DNA of 64,000 bases from Bimuria novae-zelandiae CBS 107.79. Lineage: Eukaryota > Ascomycota > Dothideomycetes > Pleosporales > Didymosphaeriaceae. This document shows, piece after piece, positions 13,601 to 25,095 of the stretch (position 1 is its first letter; each line of letters begins with the position of its first letter). The notes beneath the pieces are model-generated. The model was not told the DNA's origin, did not search any database, and saw only the letters and a program-made list of their open reading frames with translations. The stretch is taken from assembly GCA_010015655.1 (NCBI GenBank), contig ML976736.1:97665-161664 (forward strand), in the 5' to 3' direction. The position numbers were made by a program, and so were the translations under genes.

Positions 13601-15799
13601 GATATAGTCGCGCAGAACTACTGACTCTGACTCTAATAGACTATAGAGTGGTCTAAAAGGCACTTCCTTGCCTTTCTCGATATCGATCTTCATCTCGTGG
13701 GGGCCATAATCGGCAAGGATACTTGCGGCTTCTTTAGAGAAGGCTTCCTCCCACCGTCCCTAGTATTCTTTAGGTAGCGTCCTGGGTGGGCCTCCTAATG
13801 TGTCCTTTAGGGTAGCATACATAATAAAATAGTTATTTACTATATCTTTGGCCGTGCCGGCGAACTCTTCTACTAATTTAGTAGAGATCTTAGTCCATTT
13901 GCGCTTCCCATGGGCGAAGCGAATAGTCTTATTATAGAAGTTTGCAATAGGGCTCCATTCTACTAGCTAGGGCATTCCTAGGACCATGTCGAATCTACTA
14001 ATGTTACTAACTATAAACAGGCAACTATCGCTCTCGGTTTTACTATAACTATCTATAATAGTATAGGGGAGCTTTGCCTGGCCCAGAACGCCCAAGTCTT
14101 ATCCGTTTAGCGCCACGTAGCGTTTGCCTTTTATTATTGTTACCGCAACCCCTAACCGCTTTATTAAATTACTACTAATAAAATTCGCTTTGGCTCCGCA
14201 GTCTACTAGGGCTTTAATTTATTATTAGTTACCCTCGTGCTGTACTTCACTATCTAGCGTAATTAGTAAGCTATCGCTCCTATCCCTAGGGGTCTTTATA
14301 ACTATAACTAGTTATTATTAACCCTTATTATAGTTAACCTTGCCTATAGACTATTAGGCCTCCTAGTCTACAGCTTGTCTTTCCCCGCCTCGGCCTTATA
14401 CTTTAAACAGGACGCCTTATAATGGCCTAGTTCGTGGTAATAAAAGCATTGGTCCTTATCCTTGTCCTCTACTACCTAAGCCTTTTTCTTGCCGTCCTTG
14501 TCGCGACGGTCGCTATCGTGGTGTCTCTAGTATAGTCTTGTGTTATTTAACCTAGATCGCTTTCGATCGCGCCTTTTGTTAGCTAGCTCGTTAAGAAAGT
14601 CGTTATTAACATCGTGTGTACGTTATTTCCTTAACTTATAAGGTTTTAACGCTCGCTAATATATATTTACCTTTACTTCTAAGTAAAAGAGGCTCTTCTA
14701 TTCGCGCGGCTACTATTCAAGGCGTTTTTAGATTTTCTTGTTTAGTGCCGTGTAGAAGTTATTAATATGGTCTTTATTATTATTATTTAAGGCCTTCTCT
14801 AGGTCGTATTCCTCCTATTAGTCCTTAAGGTAGTTAAGGAGTTCTATAGGGGTCTTCTTGCCTTATTTAGCTACCTTAATCCTTTAGCGAGCGGCACTCT
14901 TTCGCTCCTAGGCTAATCCTAGGGAGTCCACTATAGTCTACTATAGAAGGTCCTAGGTGACTTTCCTGTGTCGCTTCCGCTCTGGGATCTTGGCGACTAT
15001 TCGGTTCTAGTAGTTACGTTGTGTATCTCCTAAGTATCTTACTACAAACCTAACCTGCGCTTTATTAGTTTTAAGGGCGGGTAAGAAGTTAATGTAGTCC
15101 TTATAGGCCTTCTTCTATAAGTTTAGTTCTTTGCGACCCCTGCCCTTAAATTAAGAGGGTTTTAGTAGCTTTAGTAGCTATGCGTTTAGGGTAGTAGCTA
15201 CTATTTAGATCTAACGTTCTTTGTCGCGACTAGTGCGGGCCCGGCCTTGTCTATCCTTTTTTCGCAGGCGTTAGATGCTTCTAAAGGCCCTAGATTAGTC
15301 TTAACTAGTATTGTCTAAGCTTAAGGACGCGTCCTCTATTAAGCTATTACTTAATAGATTATTGCTTGTGTCTTTAGCCTTGTCCGGGTTGCCGTAACCC
15401 TCCTCAGGCTCCGGGGAGTTATTAAAGATGCTAGTAGTTATTATCTTGTTCCTAACTAGGGTCTTGCCTTTAAATTAGTAACGCTCTACTATTAGGGAGG
15501 CCTCTAGTTCTTAAATACGTTATTAGAGCTATAGCACGCCTAGGCGTTCTTAGAGGGTAACTTCTTTTAATTATTAGTTATTATTACTACTTGTAACGAT
15601 AGGGGGGTCTTCCTCTAGGTCTGTAGGTGTCGTTAGGTCTTCTATAGGCGTTATAACTATTAAAGGCTCCTATTTAGAGGGTCCTGTAAGTAGTGACCTG
15701 CTTTAAGGGTCTCCTGCTATCTTTAAGGTCTATTAGGTAACTCTTCGTGTCGATTCCATCGTACAGGTAAATTAGATATAAGGGGGTAAGGGATCGTAT

Positions 15800-15972
15800 T
15801 ATAAAAAGCGCCCTGACTACGGGCAACTTAGTCTATCCACAGTACTAAGGCGATCCCTTAGAGAGGGAAGAGAAGGGCTGCGGCGAGGGAAGTAGATAGG
15901 CGGAAGGCCCGGATAGCGCCGGTCTAGAGCGGACTAGGGCCGTCGAGGGCCCTCGACCTACGACTCGTGACA
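15800..15972 (-). repeat. 5' LTR of Gypsy 2
   Basis: 173 bp. The minus strand starts TGTCACGAGTCGTAGGTCG at 15972. TATAT follows at 15973-15977, matching the duplication at the other end of the element. Confidence 0.9.
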
Positions 15973-15977
15973 TATAT

Positions 15978-16540
15978 ATTATTTATTAGAGGACGCGTAA
16001 AAGCCTATATAAGGCTCTTAAAGACTACTAAGGCACTAACTGCACGCGATTACGTAAAAGATATTAGTAGACTATTTTTAATAGGTTATTTAGGGAGCTA
16101 GTAAAGGAAGTATAGTATTATAAAAGTGAAAATTATTGCCTACCTTTCTTAGTAAAAGCGTCCTGCTAAAAGTAGTAAAAAATATAGCTAACTTTATAAA
16201 AATTTAAACCAAGAACTTTATTTAATCTATTACTAAAGGTAGCGTATTTTTAACAATAAATTAGATAAAGAGAGAGATAGTAATTCATTAATATATAAAA
16301 AAATACTATAATAACTATAATACTAAAAACCTATTATAAGATTATTCTTATTATAAAACAAGTAGCCTTACGCGCTATTTTAATTAGGCCTATTAAGCTA
16401 AATAATTAAGCTACACTGTCTTAGCTTAAATTGCTAATAAATTAGTATACGCAAGCTTAACTTAATAGGATTAATAGTTATTAAGCTATTAATTAAGCGC
16501 TTGCAAGCCACTTAATTATTAACAAGTCTACTACTATGTC
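15978..16540. other. AT-rich gene-free tract
   Basis: RIP-like TA-rich DNA between Gypsy 2 and the second pogo element. No coding signal, LTR or TIR was recognised. Confidence 0.5.
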
Positions 16541-17601
16541 ATGCAGAGTTTTACAATATTGCCACCCCTATCAGTACCTAGAATCGTAAGCGAGCGATCT
16601 CCTGCCGAAGGCATCAGTACTAACCCAGTACTGTTTAACTATAATGTCTTTGTCAGCTTCATCGGCCTCACCAATAATCCTCCGAAGTCAGTGATGGTCA
16701 GCGGCTTAGTTGTTCCACAAGATCGCCAAGAATTACTGTCATACGATTACGATATAAGGTAATTCCAAATTGGATCTACAAGATAGTATGCAGCATGGGC
16801 GCCACGGGCGCTCTCTATTGTCGTGTAAGATTATCCTCCCCTGTATGTCTACCGCTGATATCCTCGACCTGCGCTTCGCTCCGCCTTACCATCTCCGCTG
16901 TTGGATCTTCTAGGGTTGTCGTATTATTGCGTTTCCGTCCACGTTTTACCTTGCTTGAACTGGATGCTTGTTGTCCCTCCTCTCGGCCGTCCTCTTCTGC
17001 TGCTTCTAACGAAGCTTTCCTCTTGCGGCCACGCTTTGACTTTGCCTTTGCCTTTGCTTCCTTCATCGCTTCCCTTTCGGTACGCTTTGCTTCAAGTTCG
17101 TCGAAACCTATGACCTTCGCCGTTCCGAGAACTTCTGCTCGGGTAGACCGTCGAACCTTAGCTTCGTCATTGACTTTCATGAGGAATTGGATCTGATCCC
17201 GCTGGAGAATGCCCCGAGAAAAAGCTAAATGGGCGGCTTTAGTGACCTTTTCTTAGTGTCTCTGAAGACTGCATTTGCTCCTTTCATTAAGGCCTTGGGT
17301 GTCTCGATTAACTATGATATTATGAAGCGATACTAGCCCTGCGTGGTCACGGGCGTCACGGGCGTCACGGGCGTAAGAGGTGATCGTAACGTTTCCTGGG
17401 GATCTGTTGTATCCGCTGGAATTTCCCGATCTATTGCTACGGTTGTCAACTCACCCGGAGGCTTCGGTATGCCTCAAAGGACTCTATCTGGATTGAAGGG
17501 GAATAATCCACACGCCGAGAACCCGGCTCTGATGTTCCTTGGCGTAAAGGCTTTGCTTCTTGCACGGCTATACAGGCAAGTAAAGTGCGCTTTACCAATG
17601 G

Positions 17602-17809
17602 TGTCGCGGTGAGCAGAGCGGACAGTACGCAGTGGAAAAGATTGTAGGATTGAACTGAGGTTGTACTATCTAGGAGCTACAGAAGATATAGGTGCGCAGG
17701 CACAAACAACGCTAGTCCTAGACAGGTATACCACTCTCAGAAAGGTGAGTAGCAACCAAGCGAGGGTAGGAGTACCCATCTCATAGGGTAAGAGCCATAA
17801 ACCATGACA
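17602..17809 (-). repeat. Solo LTR, Copia family 1, in pogo 2
   Basis: 208 bp, TGTCGCGGTGAGC...CCATGACA, flanked by AATGG at 17597-17601 and 17810-17814. It is the reverse complement of the LTRs of Copia A and B. No internal sequence remains, so it formed by LTR-LTR recombination. Confidence 0.93.
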
Positions 17810-18194
17810 AATGGTGTTCACGCCACCTCTGTCTAGTCGTTCAACCTCTTCGCGATACGCTATCTTGAGTAGAGCAAATAGAGAGACGTCGCAAGGTTGA
17901 GTTATATGAGAAGTATAAGAAGCGAGCTGGCACATAATATTATTGTTTTTAAGAGAGAACTTAAGAATCTTAAGGGTTTTATAGCTGCTGAAGCCGTCGC
18001 AGATGAGAACACGTGGTCTACCGTTAGCTCATTCTACGGTCTTAGGATCAAATATCCGCTTGAGCCACTGCAGGCTGATGTAGGAATTAGTATATCTAGA
18101 TTTAGAGCACGCATATTGCCAGCCTGGCGTAGGGAAGGTAGCCTAATTGCTCTGGTGGGTTATAGATGGCCAGATAGTTATAGGGTTTAGATAC

Positions 18195-18410
18195 TGTCAC
18201 GGTTTATAGCTCTTTCCCCATAAGATGGTTACTCCTACCCTTGCTTAGTTGCTACTCACCTTTCTAAGGAGTACTACACCTATCTAAAACTAGCGTTATT
18301 TGTGCTCGCGCACCTATATGTGCTGTAGCTTCTAGATAGTACAACCTTAGTTTAATCCCACAATCTTTTCCACTGCGTACTATTCGCTCAGCGCTCTGCT
18401 CACCGCGACA
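18195..18410 (+). repeat. Solo LTR, Copia family 1, in pogo 2
   Basis: 216 bp, TGTCACGGTTTATAGC...CACCGCGACA, flanked by GATAC at 18190-18194 and 18411-18415. Confidence 0.93.
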
Positions 18411-18770
18411 GATACCTACTATCGCCACTAATACACTTAACTGCTATTATAGTAATGCGCTTAACCCGCGTATCTCTATACTTTTAGGTGTTATCTTTGC
18501 TTATAAGGACCTTGACAGAGCCTAGCATAGAATGCATAACTCTAGTTTCGTCTATATTATAAATATTTTCCGCTAGGATAGCTAGATCCCGCAATACCTC
18601 TCTAATCACCTTAAATTAGTGTGTAATTTTTAGATATACGTTTTTGTTGTAGCGATTCTAGTCTATTGCTTTAACTATTCTCGCCTCGATCTGCGGATGA
18701 CGCTTCTAAAACAATATTATCTAATTTCGATGCGGCGGCTTCCTTGGTCTCTCTTATTCGGGTCTATAGA

Positions 18771-18978
18771 TGTCACGGTTTATGGCTCTTTCCCTATGAG
18801 ATGGATACTCCTACCCTTGCTTGGTTGCTACTCGCCTTTCTGAGAGTACTACACCTGTCTGGGACTAGCATTGTTTGTGCCTGCGCACCTATATGTTCTG
18901 TAGCTCCTAGATAGTACAACTTCAGGTCAATCCTACAATCTTTTCCACTGCGTACTATCCGCTCTGCTTACCGCAATA
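18771..18978 (+). repeat. Solo LTR, Copia family 1, in pogo 2
   Basis: 208 bp, TGTCACGGTTTATGGC...TTACCGCAATA (the end CGACA has become CAATA by transitions), flanked by ATAGA at 18766-18770 and 18979-18983. Confidence 0.92.
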
Positions 18979-19466
18979 ATAGAGGGTGAGGCGGTAAGCT
19001 AGAGATGTAATAAACTTCACTCGAACAGGGAATCCAAATTTAGACATTTAGAGGAGGAACTTTACTAGGGCTTCCTCCTCCCACGGTGTGAGGTACTGTT
19101 GGCTTTGCGCCTTTGCCTTCATTGATCGCCGACCCAGCGCCCGGTGGTGGAGGGTTAAGGCAGCGACTCCGCCATGATCTGCACGAGCACGGTAAGAGTT
19201 AGATATACCAGGAGGAATATCCTGTGCAAGTATCAGGCTTCCCTTATCGCACATATTCGACTGGTGCTGCTATGAAGGCCACGTTGACACAAAGCAGCTC
19301 GGCAAGCGAGGGCGCAAAATCTATTCCAGGATCAAAAACGTGGCTGGTGCTTAGCGAAGACAAAAAAACAGTAAAGGGAGCTTTCGGCCTATAGCATGCT
19401 AGAACGGTACTTTATGTACATATTTTTTCATTGTGGTCGGAAGTATGCTTAGCAATCGGAAATAGG

Positions 19467-20570
19467 GATGTGCCGATACCGTATTTTTCGGAGCATCCCT
19501 GTATATACAGTATCTTGTATAATACCGTATTTCCGGTATTTTCGTACATTCTTAGCATAGTTAATTAAGCTAATTAGTGCCTTTCTTAGCCCTATTATTA
19601 TGTCGCGGTGAGCGGAGCGGACAGTACGCAGTGGAAATTAAAGGATTAAACTGAGGTTGTACTATCTAGGAGCTACAGAAGGTATAGGTGCGCAGGCACA
19701 AACAACGCTAGTCCCAGATAGGTGGAAGGTGAGTAGCAACCAAGCAAGGGTAGGAGTATCCATCTCATAGGGTAAGAGCCATAAACCGTGACATATTATA
19801 TATAGAATTAGATATAATTAAAGCTAAAGATACTAGGTATCCTTAGGATCTTTAAAGTGCTCTTTTTATACTTATTTAGTTAGGTAATTAATTAGAAGCT
19901 ACTTATCTTTATACTTATTAACGTTAATTTATTTAGGTACTTTAAAGGCGTTAGAATACTAAGTATCCTTTGCTAAAATAGAGTTATAGATCTATAGATT
20001 ATAAAAGCAAAATACTAGCGTTTTAACCCGTTTATTAACAAGACGATTACGAACTTTTTTATAAAAAAAACCAGTGCTCGCTCTAGTTACGTTTAGCTGC
20101 TCTAGTTATGGGGTTGATGCTAAGAGCGTAGATAGCAAGTTCTTTAAGCTCGTTGGTGCAGCTTTGTATGCGCCACCACTCCGCCGGATCCGTGTAATCC
20201 TCGAAGCTTTGCCAGGATAAATCAATGCCGCGCTTCTCGAAGGCGGCTCGGCGATGGAGTACATCCATTAGCTCTTTATAGAGCGCTGCGGCATGCCCCG
20301 GAGGCCCTCGAAGGTGACCTCGACGTCCTCGCTTTCGAACGGAGTACGCAGCATTGGATGGATATCACCGATTAACGATAAACAAAGTACTAAGACGATG
20401 CCTGGAGGGCAAGATAAGCAATCCAGATGCAAGCTCTATACAAAGTTATCCTCCGAAGTCATTTTTCCGGCAGCATTTACCCGCCTTGGCATACAGGCCC
20501 AATCCTACGATACGCGTATCGGTATCGTACGGTACGAAAAATACGGTATTTTTTATAACAAGTTCTCCTC
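19467..20570 (-). pseudogene. hAT transposon remnant with transposase dimerisation domain
   Basis: The minus strand from about 20283 encodes ALYKELMDVLHRRAAFEK, then DPAEWWRIQSC and LKELAIYALSINPITRAAKRN followed by a stop. This is the C-terminal dimerisation region of hAT transposases (WW then a LSI...ERNFS-like motif; here the F is replaced by a stop). Degenerate coding continues to about 19.88 kb. A candidate hAT end, TAGGGATGTGCCGATACC at 19465-19482, lies at the 3' side, and ATACGGTATTT-like subterminal motifs occur near both 19.5 and 20.55 kb. The N-terminal part and the second TIR were not found. A solo LTR (19601-19793) and the mariner element at 20573 interrupt or abut it. Confidence 0.6.
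19601..19793 (-). repeat. Solo LTR, Copia family 1
   Basis: 193 bp, TGTCGCGGTGAGCGG...AAACCGTGACA, flanked by TATTA at 19596-19600 and 19794-19798. Fourth solo member of the same LTR family within 2.2 kb. Confidence 0.93.
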
Positions 20571-20572
20571 TA

Positions 20573-22260
20573 CGAAGGAGCTCGTTTTTATTGCTTCCCC
20601 ACCCTACTTGGCATGTGGGGTCCCCCATCACATATCCGCTCTACAGCCAAAACACATAGAAATGAGATGATCTTTGGGATTCTTGACATGCTAATGCTGA
20701 AGCTTGAACTTTTGAAGCTTGATTTGTATCTATACAGGCCTCCTCTGGTGTTGAGGTGGCTTGAACGTGCTCAGCCATCATGTAAATCGTTATTACCTCC
20801 ATGCTTGATGATGCGACGAACAATGACAGGCACATGATCAATCCACCTATTAATCTGTTCAATAGAGATATTCTCCCATTACTCTTGCCATTGCCGTCGG
20901 CACTCATGCTCACAAGTTAATTATGGTATCTCCTTGGTGATATGCCTGCGGATCCATGGCCATGCATGCTCTGAGGCATTAATGTCTGGCGAATGCCCTG
21001 GCCACTCCAATCTATCTATCTTGTACGTAGATAAATAATCCTTTGCAATCCGAGAAGTATGAGCAGGTGCGCCGTCCTCAAGAAGTACGACGTCGATGCC
21101 CTGATCTCTGAGAGAGTTGATCGAGGGCACCACCTTCTTCAATGCCTTCTCACGATGCCGATATCCATCTATGCCGCCGCGCTGTCGTTGGCCTCGGGTA
21201 TAATCATCCTTCTTTGTATATTGCTTCTTGCGTGAGCGTAGATATCGGTCATTAAGGTCATGTTCTTGGAGAGCTGCGCGGGCATAGTTTTGCTGCTTCT
21301 CTACATGCTCCCGACGCTCTGCATTCTCCTGATTAAGCGCGACCTTTGCAGCTGCTTTTTCTTCTTCTATTTCATGTCCGTATATATGGCAAGGCCCTTT
21401 ATGATTGTAGGTAAATGCGCCGTAAAATTGAAGCTTACAGTACTTTTGTACGCGGTCATGCTTGACGTCGACATCGTACCTCTCCTCCAGCCGAAACCAA
21501 GCTCTTTGCATGCCGCGCTGCTCACCAATTCGAGCTAGAGTTTCGTCTGTATATACACACGATCTGAAGTTGAATCCTAGGCCGTCGCCTTCTTTGTATT
21601 TATCTGGGTTGTGCGCGACGGCCCAGGCACAGCGATCCTGCATTTCATCCTCGGTCAATGGCGGCTTCCACCCCGGCTTTCTACGTGTGTACCCAGCTTC
21701 ATACATTACGTTTTCGAACGTGGAGACGCTCATAGGAGGCAGCTCATCAAAATCTCCATCCTGAATTGCCTGTAGAGGCTCCTTTTTACGGTGTGTGCGG
21801 CCCTGGGTGACGATCTCGATGATGCGCAGAAGAAGCGCATCATCGAGCAACTCAGGCCTGCCGCGACCTGGCAACGTCTCGTATAGGCTTGGATCTGTGA
21901 TAGGAGTACCTTCTTGATCTGCTCTCTCCCGTATGCGCTTTACGAGCCTTGCGATAGTAGATTTGTCGACAGGTGGGTCGAAACATTCGGCGATGTCTTT
22001 GTTTGTTGATATGCCGAACACCGACGCGCCCACTGCAAAAGCTCTCTCTACCGCGCAAAGTTCGCGAATCTTGGTTTTTTTTATGCGGCTTTTGTGGACT
22101 TTGTATTGATAAGGCTTGCGACGAGAAATAGGCATTTTTTTTAACGTATATAGAGCGTCGTGGGGTGGCTAGTTGTGGCCGGTAAAGTAGGTGTCGGGGG
22201 TGTTGATGATGCTTGGTGGGGCGCTTGCCAAGGAGGAAGCAATAAAAACGAGCTCCTTCG
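20573..22260 (-). mobile_element. Tc1/mariner element, nearly intact
   Basis: The TIRs begin CGAAGGAGCTCGTTTTTATT at 20573 and at the complement of 22260. They are identical over about 26 bp and lie directly next to TA target-site duplications (20571-20572 and 22261-22262). Total length 1688 bp with one transposase gene on the minus strand. Compared with the RIP tracts around it the sequence is GC-rich and little mutated, so this is a late insertion. Confidence 0.93.
20750..22135 (-). pseudogene. Tc1/mariner (DDE_3) transposase, 404-codon open frame plus broken tail
   Basis: From ATG at 22133-22135 the frame is open for 404 codons. It holds a basic N-terminus, a helix-turn-helix region (STNKDIAECFDPPVDKST, about residues 43-60), an HTH-like linker ending WKPPLTEDEM, and the catalytic triad: Asp in YTDET (about residue 195), Asp in VLLEDGAPAHTS (about 350-361) and Glu in SPDINASEHAW (about 381-391). 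After HITKEIP comes TAA, but the same frame continues with a plausible C-terminus (CEHECRRQWQE, stop, WENISIEQINRW, about 20.92-20.75 kb). The native protein was therefore probably about 55 residues longer, now cut by two stops. All catalytic residues are present upstream of the stops. Confidence 0.85.
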
Positions 22261-22262
22261 TA

Positions 22263-23734
22263 GTGGTATAACTACCATTAGAGAACCGAGTAGGAGGAGT
22301 TAGGGTGGCTATAACGTATTGTATTTTTTAACTATTATGTTGTTTTGTTGTGCGTGCTTTTCGCGACAACATACATTGCGTGCACGGACACGGTACCGAC
22401 TACCGCGGCACCTTCCTGCCGACCAGCCAAGCAGCTACACTTACCGGATGAGACTCTAAGGCTTTCTTCCACCAACCTAGACTGAAACCATATCTCACTA
22501 ACAGTATTCCGTATTATACGGAGGTGTCTTTCAAAAGTCCTTGCCCACCTTGGCGAGCAGGGGTATACGCCACATTCCTAATTTAGATATATATCTAATT
22601 TACCTAAGTCTATTGAGATTCCTGCCCTGCTTATACTTGTTACCTCTTTCCAGCTTAATAATCTTCTTAATATAGATAAGAATACACTTAATTTAAGCCT
22701 AGATTTTCTCCTAAGGTAGATCTTGCTAGTACTACTCTTAAGTATAAATACCCTTTACTCTACTTTTTAGTACACCTTTTTTATAGTAGCTTTCTTTATT
22801 TATACCTAGTAAGATTTAATAGCGTTTAAATTAAGTAAATTACTATATTAAATAAGTTTTATAATATTATAGATACTATATATATCGCTCTAAACGTAAT
22901 AATCGTAAAAAGGCGCCTTGTATCGGCGCAGGTCACTCAAAGGATCGATGTTGGCGTATCTCCTAGCAGAGGAATATGGGAGTGCGTGTATAAGAATGTA
23001 GCCTCGAATGAATTAAGTGCCTATAGGCCTGGTACGAAAGGATACGGAAAAGGTACTGAACTACAAAGGCCCCAAGCGCCTCTAAATACACCTCTTCCCA
23101 GATGGCTAGCTAGCACATAACTGCCATAGGTTGACCGTCGGTCTGATGGATCCGAAATAGGTCCGAATCGGATCCGTAGTTTCCCATCGGTCTGATAGAT
23201 CCGAAATTGGTCCGATATGGATGAGTGTCAGTTTTCGGATGATCTCGGATCCTGTCCTGACTGGCCAAGGTTTCTCGTGTCGACGAGCGATTGTTCCTGT
23301 TACACGCCTTATCTTTTTATAGAATTATTTTTAGCTACTCTACTTTGCACTCCTTAGTAAAGGGTATAAGTTTTAAAAGTAAATAAACATCTAGTATTAA
23401 TACTAGTTAATACTTAATCTTTTACCTTAGCCAACCTTTCTAGTCTTCTTATTTTATATCTATTAAGGTTATTATTTAGGCTTATTACGTAAAGCAAGGC
23501 AACATATTCTATTTTTAAGCTTTTATTATACTTTTATAATAGGCTTTAACTTTTAATTTAGTTTTTTAATTTAAGTAGTAGTAATCTTTTTCTCTTTCTT
23601 TATTTTTAGCGTCTAACAGTAACAGGATCCTTTCTTATTATATAGAAAGCATCTTTAGGATATAAACTTAGAGTAGCCCTTCTATTATTTATAGATATAA
23701 CTTTAAATAAATACCTTATTAGCCTTTTACTATA
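22263..23734. other. Non-coding mixed tract, possible unresolved repeat at 22.9-23.3 kb
   Basis: 22263-22560 is moderately GC-rich and 22560-22890 is AT-rich. 22893-23307 is a GC-rich island beginning near GTAAAAAGGCGCC and ending near TTCCTGTTACA, and 23308-23734 is AT-rich again. The island holds an imperfect 49-bp tandem pair (23138 and 23187). It may be a solo LTR or a small non-autonomous element, but I could not find a matching duplication. No gene was seen. Confidence 0.4.
23138..23235. repeat. Two-copy imperfect 49-bp tandem repeat
   Basis: TCGGTCTGATGGATCCGAAA at 23138 recurs as TCGGTCTGATAGATCCGAAA at 23187. Each unit contains further GGTCCGAT/ATCCGA motifs in both orientations. 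Confidence 0.65.
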
Positions 23735-23876
23735 TGTGACGGTTTAGTATGAAAGCTTGGGCCACCCGCGTACGTGTGGCCCATGCACGTGACTCACGTG
23801 ATCCACAGTATATAGCGCTATAGAGTAGCTTCTCAATCAAAACAACGATTGCCTTAACACTCTTTTCGACGTTACA
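23735..23876 (+). repeat. 5' LTR of Copia D
   Basis: Starts TGTGACGGTTTAGTATG and ends CGACGTTACA. The end is fixed by the primer-binding site that begins at 23877, identical to the one after the Copia B LTR. About 142 bp, related to but distinct from the family 1 LTR. Confidence 0.7.
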
Positions 23877-23889
23877 GTTATGAGCCCGG
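23877..23889 (+). other. Primer-binding site, initiator tRNA-Met half-tRNA type (Copia D)
   Basis: GTTATGAGCCCGG directly after the LTR. Its reverse complement, GGGCTCATAAC, is the anticodon stem-loop of eukaryotic initiator tRNA-Met up to nucleotide 39. Drosophila copia is primed by this internal tRNA fragment. The same site follows the 5' LTRs of A (25289, RIP-changed) and B (47535). Confidence 0.7.
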
Positions 23890-25095
23890 TTTGCACCTGC
23901 TAAGGCTGCTACTCACCTACAATCGTTCACTTGCAATTATTCCTTTGCAATTATTTATAATAATCCTGCGATACCTGCTGTATACGACTTATGTGACAGC
24001 TGCACGACTCCACGATGGCGACAGAATCTAATCCTATGACAACGCGTGCCACAGTAGTCCTTAACAAGCCTAAGGACTGGCAGGCATAGATCTTTCTTCG
24101 CAAGGATGCCGCGTAGCAGCACGATCTATGGCAGTATTGCAACCCTGACGTCGCTATAGCTAACCTGCCTCTACTTACAGAGCCTGTCGAGCCTATGGCG
24201 CACTAATACAAAGTTACTAAGGTACCTGGTACGATATACGCCAACGCTAACCTTAATAATAATAAATTTTAATATTATTAATTTACGTATAACTAATATA
24301 AGAAGTAATATACTTGCTACTTTAAATAGAAGTAGGCACTTTAAAACCTAAATATAAATATTAGTAAGATAATTACTAAGCGCTATATTTACTTATTATA
24401 TAATAAAGATACGCTGTACGCGCGGCTTATCTCCCTTAAAAAATATTTTATATTATTATTAATAGTAGTTTACTAATATAATTTAATTAATAACTATAAG
24501 AGCTTATATGTCCCGCTAAAATTATATAACTTTAAAAACTAGCAATAATTATAGATTAAAGTTATTAGCTAGTAAGCTAAAATTAATTTACTTACTATAA
24601 AAGGCACGCGCGTATAAAAAAACTTTTTAATAACTATTAAGAGTATTAACTTTAAATATGCTACGCTTAAGCTAATTAAGCTATTTAAATATAAAAATAA
24701 TAATACGTAGATAGTTATACTAGAGGACTATATTACTATCTATATAACGTATATTTAATAAGTCTAACCTAGTTTCTAGAAGCTTAATAGTATAGCGGAT
24801 AATCTTTAAGTAGTAAAGATATAGAATAATAATAAGTTTATTATAAGTTAAGGGCTAAGGAGCGTATGTCTCTATAGTAATAAATACTAGTATAGTTGTG
24901 GACGGTAAAACGAGCTGGATAGTATATAGTTCGGAGATCGAATTGATTGATTAGTAACATATGAAAAGTTACTGTAAGAGCAGTATTTATACCAAGCATT
25001 TAGTGTTATTGTCAAATGGTATAATAAGTAGATGTTGATGCAACTTAATAGTATTTCTTGTTTTTCTTTTTTTGTATCCTCCACCGTGTTCAGTT

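Larger units (their letters stand above)
8788..15972 (-). mobile_element. Ty3/Gypsy chromovirus 2, complete ends, RIP-decayed
   Basis: Two 173-bp LTRs (8788-8960 and 15800-15972) are flanked by identical 5-bp duplications TATAT (8783-8787 and 15973-15977). Reading the minus strand from 15799: a gag start near 15.76 kb (MESTRRVT), a nucleocapsid zinc knuckle CFYYHELGHYKASC (about 14.40-14.44 kb, with the second Cys changed to Tyr as a C-to-T transition would give), reverse transcriptase YLDNILIYS (about 13.2 kb), then RNase H and integrase (about 12.7-11.2 kb). A chromodomain-like YEVKWKGYNSDKN follows (about 10.7-10.8 kb). Stops interrupt every domain. It sits inside the AT-rich remains of Gypsy 1 or its flank. 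Confidence 0.85.
16776..19254 (-). pseudogene. pogo/Fot1 (DDE_1) transposase, split by three solo LTRs
   Basis: Reading from 19254 downward: an N-terminal region ending LTPWEEEALVKFLL (19050-19091); after the LTR at 18771-18978, the DNA-binding region KRHPQIEARIVKAIDWNR and catalytic NIDETRVM (18.5-18.7 kb). After the LTR at 18195-18410, the frame continues as NGRPRVLICDGFSSY (second Asp, about 18.0 kb) and SYTSHITQPCDVSLFALLK (17.85-17.92 kb). After the LTR at 17602-17809 come AFTPRNIRAGF and GLFPFNPDRVL, then a Lys/Arg/Glu-rich tail (KSKRGRKRKASLE) ending RAPVAPMLHTIL before TAG at 16776-16778. Apart from the insertions the protein aligns in order with intact fungal pogo transposases. In-frame stops occur near 18.05-18.1 kb and elsewhere. 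Confidence 0.85.
16541..19460 (-). mobile_element. pogo/Fot1-like element 2 with three solo-LTR insertions
   Basis: Extent is set by the transposase pseudogene and its flanks; I did not resolve the TIRs, so both ends are approximate. The 16541-16775 segment is GC-richer than the neighbouring RIP tract and probably forms the 3' untranslated part. Three Copia-family solo LTRs (17602-17809, 18195-18410, 18771-18978), each with its own 5-bp duplication, are inserted inside it. Confidence 0.7.

Noticed and set aside
16795..17196. A 133-codon plus-strand frame
   Set aside because: It is the antisense of the Lys/Arg/Glu-rich transposase tail of pogo 2, whose bias leaves the complementary strand open.
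17350..17380. Short triplicated 9-bp repeat (GGGCGTCAC) as a CRISPR-like or regulatory repeat
   Set aside because: Only three to four units, and it encodes the TPV repeat of the pogo 2 transposase on the minus strand.
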